The translations under genes were made by a program, and so were the position numbers. From Gammaproteobacteria bacterium (GTDB taxonomy: Bacteria; Pseudomonadota; Gammaproteobacteria; Steroidobacterales; Steroidobacteraceae), in contig VBNY01000060.1 in the NCBI GenBank assembly GCA_005877705.1, forward strand, positions 1 through 7,043: a DNA stretch of 7,043 nucleotides. Direction: 5' to 3'. Below are positions 5,408 through 7,043 of the stretch, in pieces; the stretch's first letter is position 1; every line of letters starts with the position of its first letter. The notes under the pieces were generated by a model. It saw only the letters and a program-made list of their open reading frames with translations, did no database searches and was not told the DNA's origin.

Positions 5408-7043
5408 TCATACGGACGGAAGGATCACGTCCGGATGATCGCCCGCGTAGAGCGCATCGACCAGCTCCTTCCGTCGAGCGAGTACCGTACCTTGATTGAT
5501 ATAGCCCTTGTCAGTGATCTCCCCGGCATCGATCGACGGGGGCGCGGCGAGGAGCAGCGCACGCGCTGCGTGCGTGGACGACCCCGGACCTTGCCGCCGC
5601 AAATCGCGCAGACCGCCGGCCACACGCGCGCGAATGCCCGGATGGCAGAGCATTCGCGCGATCGACGCATCGGCCTGCAAGTCCGGGCACAGACCGCGGC
5701 ACGCAGGCACGTTGGGGAAAATCAGAAAACACGCCTCGGATCGGTCGTGTCCCGCCACGACCACGTCCTGCGCCACCGGCGCCAAGGCCGCAAGCGCCTG
5801 CAGCCGCAGCGGCCCGACGTGAACCCACGTCCCGGTGCTCAATTTGAAGTCCTCGGCAACCCGCCCGTCAAACAACAGCCCGCGCTCCGGAGCGTCCTCG
5901 GCCAGGAACCGCACCGCGTCCCCAATCCGGTAGAACCCTTCCTCGTCAAAGTGTGAAGCCGTCAGATCCGGCCGCCGCCAGTAGCCGGGAGTCACGAGCG
6001 GACCCCGCACCCGCACCTCGTACCGGGCGCCGTCGGGTAGCAGCTTCAATTCACAGCCGGGCACCGGCAATCCGATCACCCCCGGCCTCGCGGCTTGAAA
6101 GTGACAATCGGTCGCGAGCGGAGCCGTTTCCGTCGAGCCCCACGCCGAGACGAGCGGCAGTGCCTCACCCGTCGCCATCCGCGACAACTCGATCAAAGCG
6201 TCCCACAAGTGATCCGGCAGAGAAGCCGCCGCGTAGAACATCAGCTGCAGACGGCTGAAGAAATTTCGCCGGAGGGCCTCATCCGCCCGCAATCCTTCCA
6301 CCAGCATCTCGTAGCCGCGCGGCACGTTGAAATAGATCGTCGGGGCAATCTCGGCGAGATTACGCACCGTCTGCTCGAAGAGTCCGGGTTGCGGCCGTCC
6401 CCCATCGATGTACAGCGTACCGCCGTTTCGCAAGATGAGATTGAAATTGTGATTGCCCCCAAACGTGTGGTTCCAGGGCAGCCAGTCGACGATAACCGGG
6501 GGCGCCCATTCCAGGAATGGCCACAGTTGCGCTTTCGCCTGCTGGTTGCAGCACAGCATGCGCTGAGTGTTGATGACCCCCTTGGGCTCCCCCGTCGATC
6601 CCGAGGTAAAAAGAACCTTCGCAATCGCCTCACCCGTGACCGTCATCGCCGCGCGTGCCAGCTCCGCAGCGGAGGCACCACCCGACAGCTGATCGAATCG
6701 CACGGCATCCCGCGGACTCGCGGCAGCGCCGCCTCCGACCACGAGCTGTGCGTCGTGCAGCGGACTCACTGCCGCCAGTGCGCCCGCATAGCGCTCAGGG
6801 TCCGCTACATAGATCACGCTGGCCGGCGCCTGGGCGAAGATCGACTTCAGTTTCCCGAAATCCCGCGACTGCAGCGAATAGGCCGTCGAGATCGGCATCG
6901 CCGGGACACCGAGATGCATGGCACCCAACATCATGAGGGCATGCTCGATGCTGTTCTCCGACAGAATGGCGACGGGACGCTCTGCCGACGCCTTGCTTGC
7001 AAGGAGCCAAGAGCCGATCCGCTTGACCTCCTGCAGCGCTTGC
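5408..7043 (-). CDS. Feruloyl-CoA synthase-type AMP-dependent acyl-CoA ligase (N-terminus cut by window edge)
   Basis: The frame is open from the right edge to a TGA at 5408-5410 and gives 544 residues. The first in-frame ATG, at 6934, is internal: the 36 residues before it are also typical (ERPVAILSENSIEHAL). Counting from the window edge, the ATP-binding motif TSGSTGEPKG is at 146-155, the A5-type motif SAWGSTETAP is at about 299-308, RIGDAVRF is at about 372-379, and GRVAEDFKLSTGTW is at 393-406. This last form, the following HVGPLR, and the C-terminal DVVVAGHDRSE and KGYINQGTVLARR segments match feruloyl-CoA synthases rather than fatty acyl-CoA ligases. Such enzymes use ATP to join a hydroxycinnamic or other aromatic acid to CoA. 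The 52 nt to the thiolase suggests one transcript. About 60 N-terminal residues should be missing. The class is firm, but the natural acid is uncertain; divergent members near steroid or terpenoid genes are possible. Confidence 0.93.
   Translation of the reverse strand, partial: QALQEVKRIGSWLLASKASAERPVAILSENSIEHALMMLGAMHLGVPAMPISTAYSLQSRDFGKLKSIFAQAPASVIYVADPERYAGALAAVSPLHDAQLVVGGGAAASPRDAVRFDQLSGGASAAELARAAMTVTGEAIAKVLFTSGSTGEPKGVINTQRMLCCNQQAKAQLWPFLEWAPPVIVDWLPWNHTFGGNHNFNLILRNGGTLYIDGGRPQPGLFEQTVRNLAEIAPTIYFNVPRGYEMLVEGLRADEALRRNFFSRLQLMFYAAASLPDHLWDALIELSRMATGEALPLVSAWGSTETAPLATDCHFQAARPGVIGLPVPGCELKLLPDGARYEVRVRGPLVTPGYWRRPDLTASHFDEEGFYRIGDAVRFLAEDAPERGLLFDGRVAEDFKLSTGTWVHVGPLRLQALAALAPVAQDVVVAGHDRSEACFLIFPNVPACRGLCPDLQADASIARMLCHPGIRARVAGGLRDLRRQGPGSSTHAARALLLAAPPSIDAGEITDKGYINQGTVLARRKELVDALYAGDHPDVILPSV

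Noticed and set aside
5396..5956. A 186-residue open frame on the + strand.
   Set aside because: It is antisense to the acyl-CoA ligase, with shadow-type composition and no family motif.

Overview
This is a GC-rich window with tightly packed genes, short or overlapping junctions, one GTG start and clear Shine-Dalgarno sequences. It looks like the chromosome of a metabolically versatile proteobacterium. A steroid- or aromatic-degrading gamma- or alphaproteobacterium would fit, but that placement is inferred from gene content, not from a marker gene. No rRNA, tRNA, insertion sequence, phage gene or CRISPR array is visible.

The left block (1-4142, + strand) is a probable operon of six genes. 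In order they are: the 3' end of a fumarylacetoacetate-hydrolase (FAH) family gene; a vicinal-oxygen-chelate (VOC, glyoxalase/extradiol dioxygenase-like) gene; a SnoaL/NTF2-like gene broken by an apparent single-base frameshift; a full-length FAD-dependent GMC oxidoreductase overlapping the previous gene by 8 nt; a single-domain cupin; and a small protein with two CDGSH iron-sulfur motifs. All gaps in this block are 28 nt or less.

The right block (4177-7043, - strand) converges on the left one, with only 34 bp between the two stop codons. It is transcribed right to left: first a feruloyl-CoA synthase-type acyl-CoA ligase, cut at its N-terminus by the window edge, then 52 nt later a complete acetyl-CoA acyltransferase (thiolase). 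A short perfect inverted repeat covers the ribosome-binding region of the thiolase.

Read together, the genes suggest breakdown of an aromatic or other ring-containing carboxylic acid. The ligase would make the CoA thioester and the thiolase would release acetyl-CoA from a 3-ketoacyl-CoA. The GMC enzyme would oxidise an alcohol. VOC, cupin and FAH proteins are the kinds of enzyme used for metal-dependent oxygenation or isomerisation and for C-C bond hydrolysis. The real substrate cannot be read from the sequence, and the two blocks need not be co-regulated. The main oddities are the frameshift in the SnoaL-like gene and its long unrecognised C-terminal tail, a G-rich tandem repeat inside the cupin gene, and a double-CDGSH protein encoded with catabolic genes.
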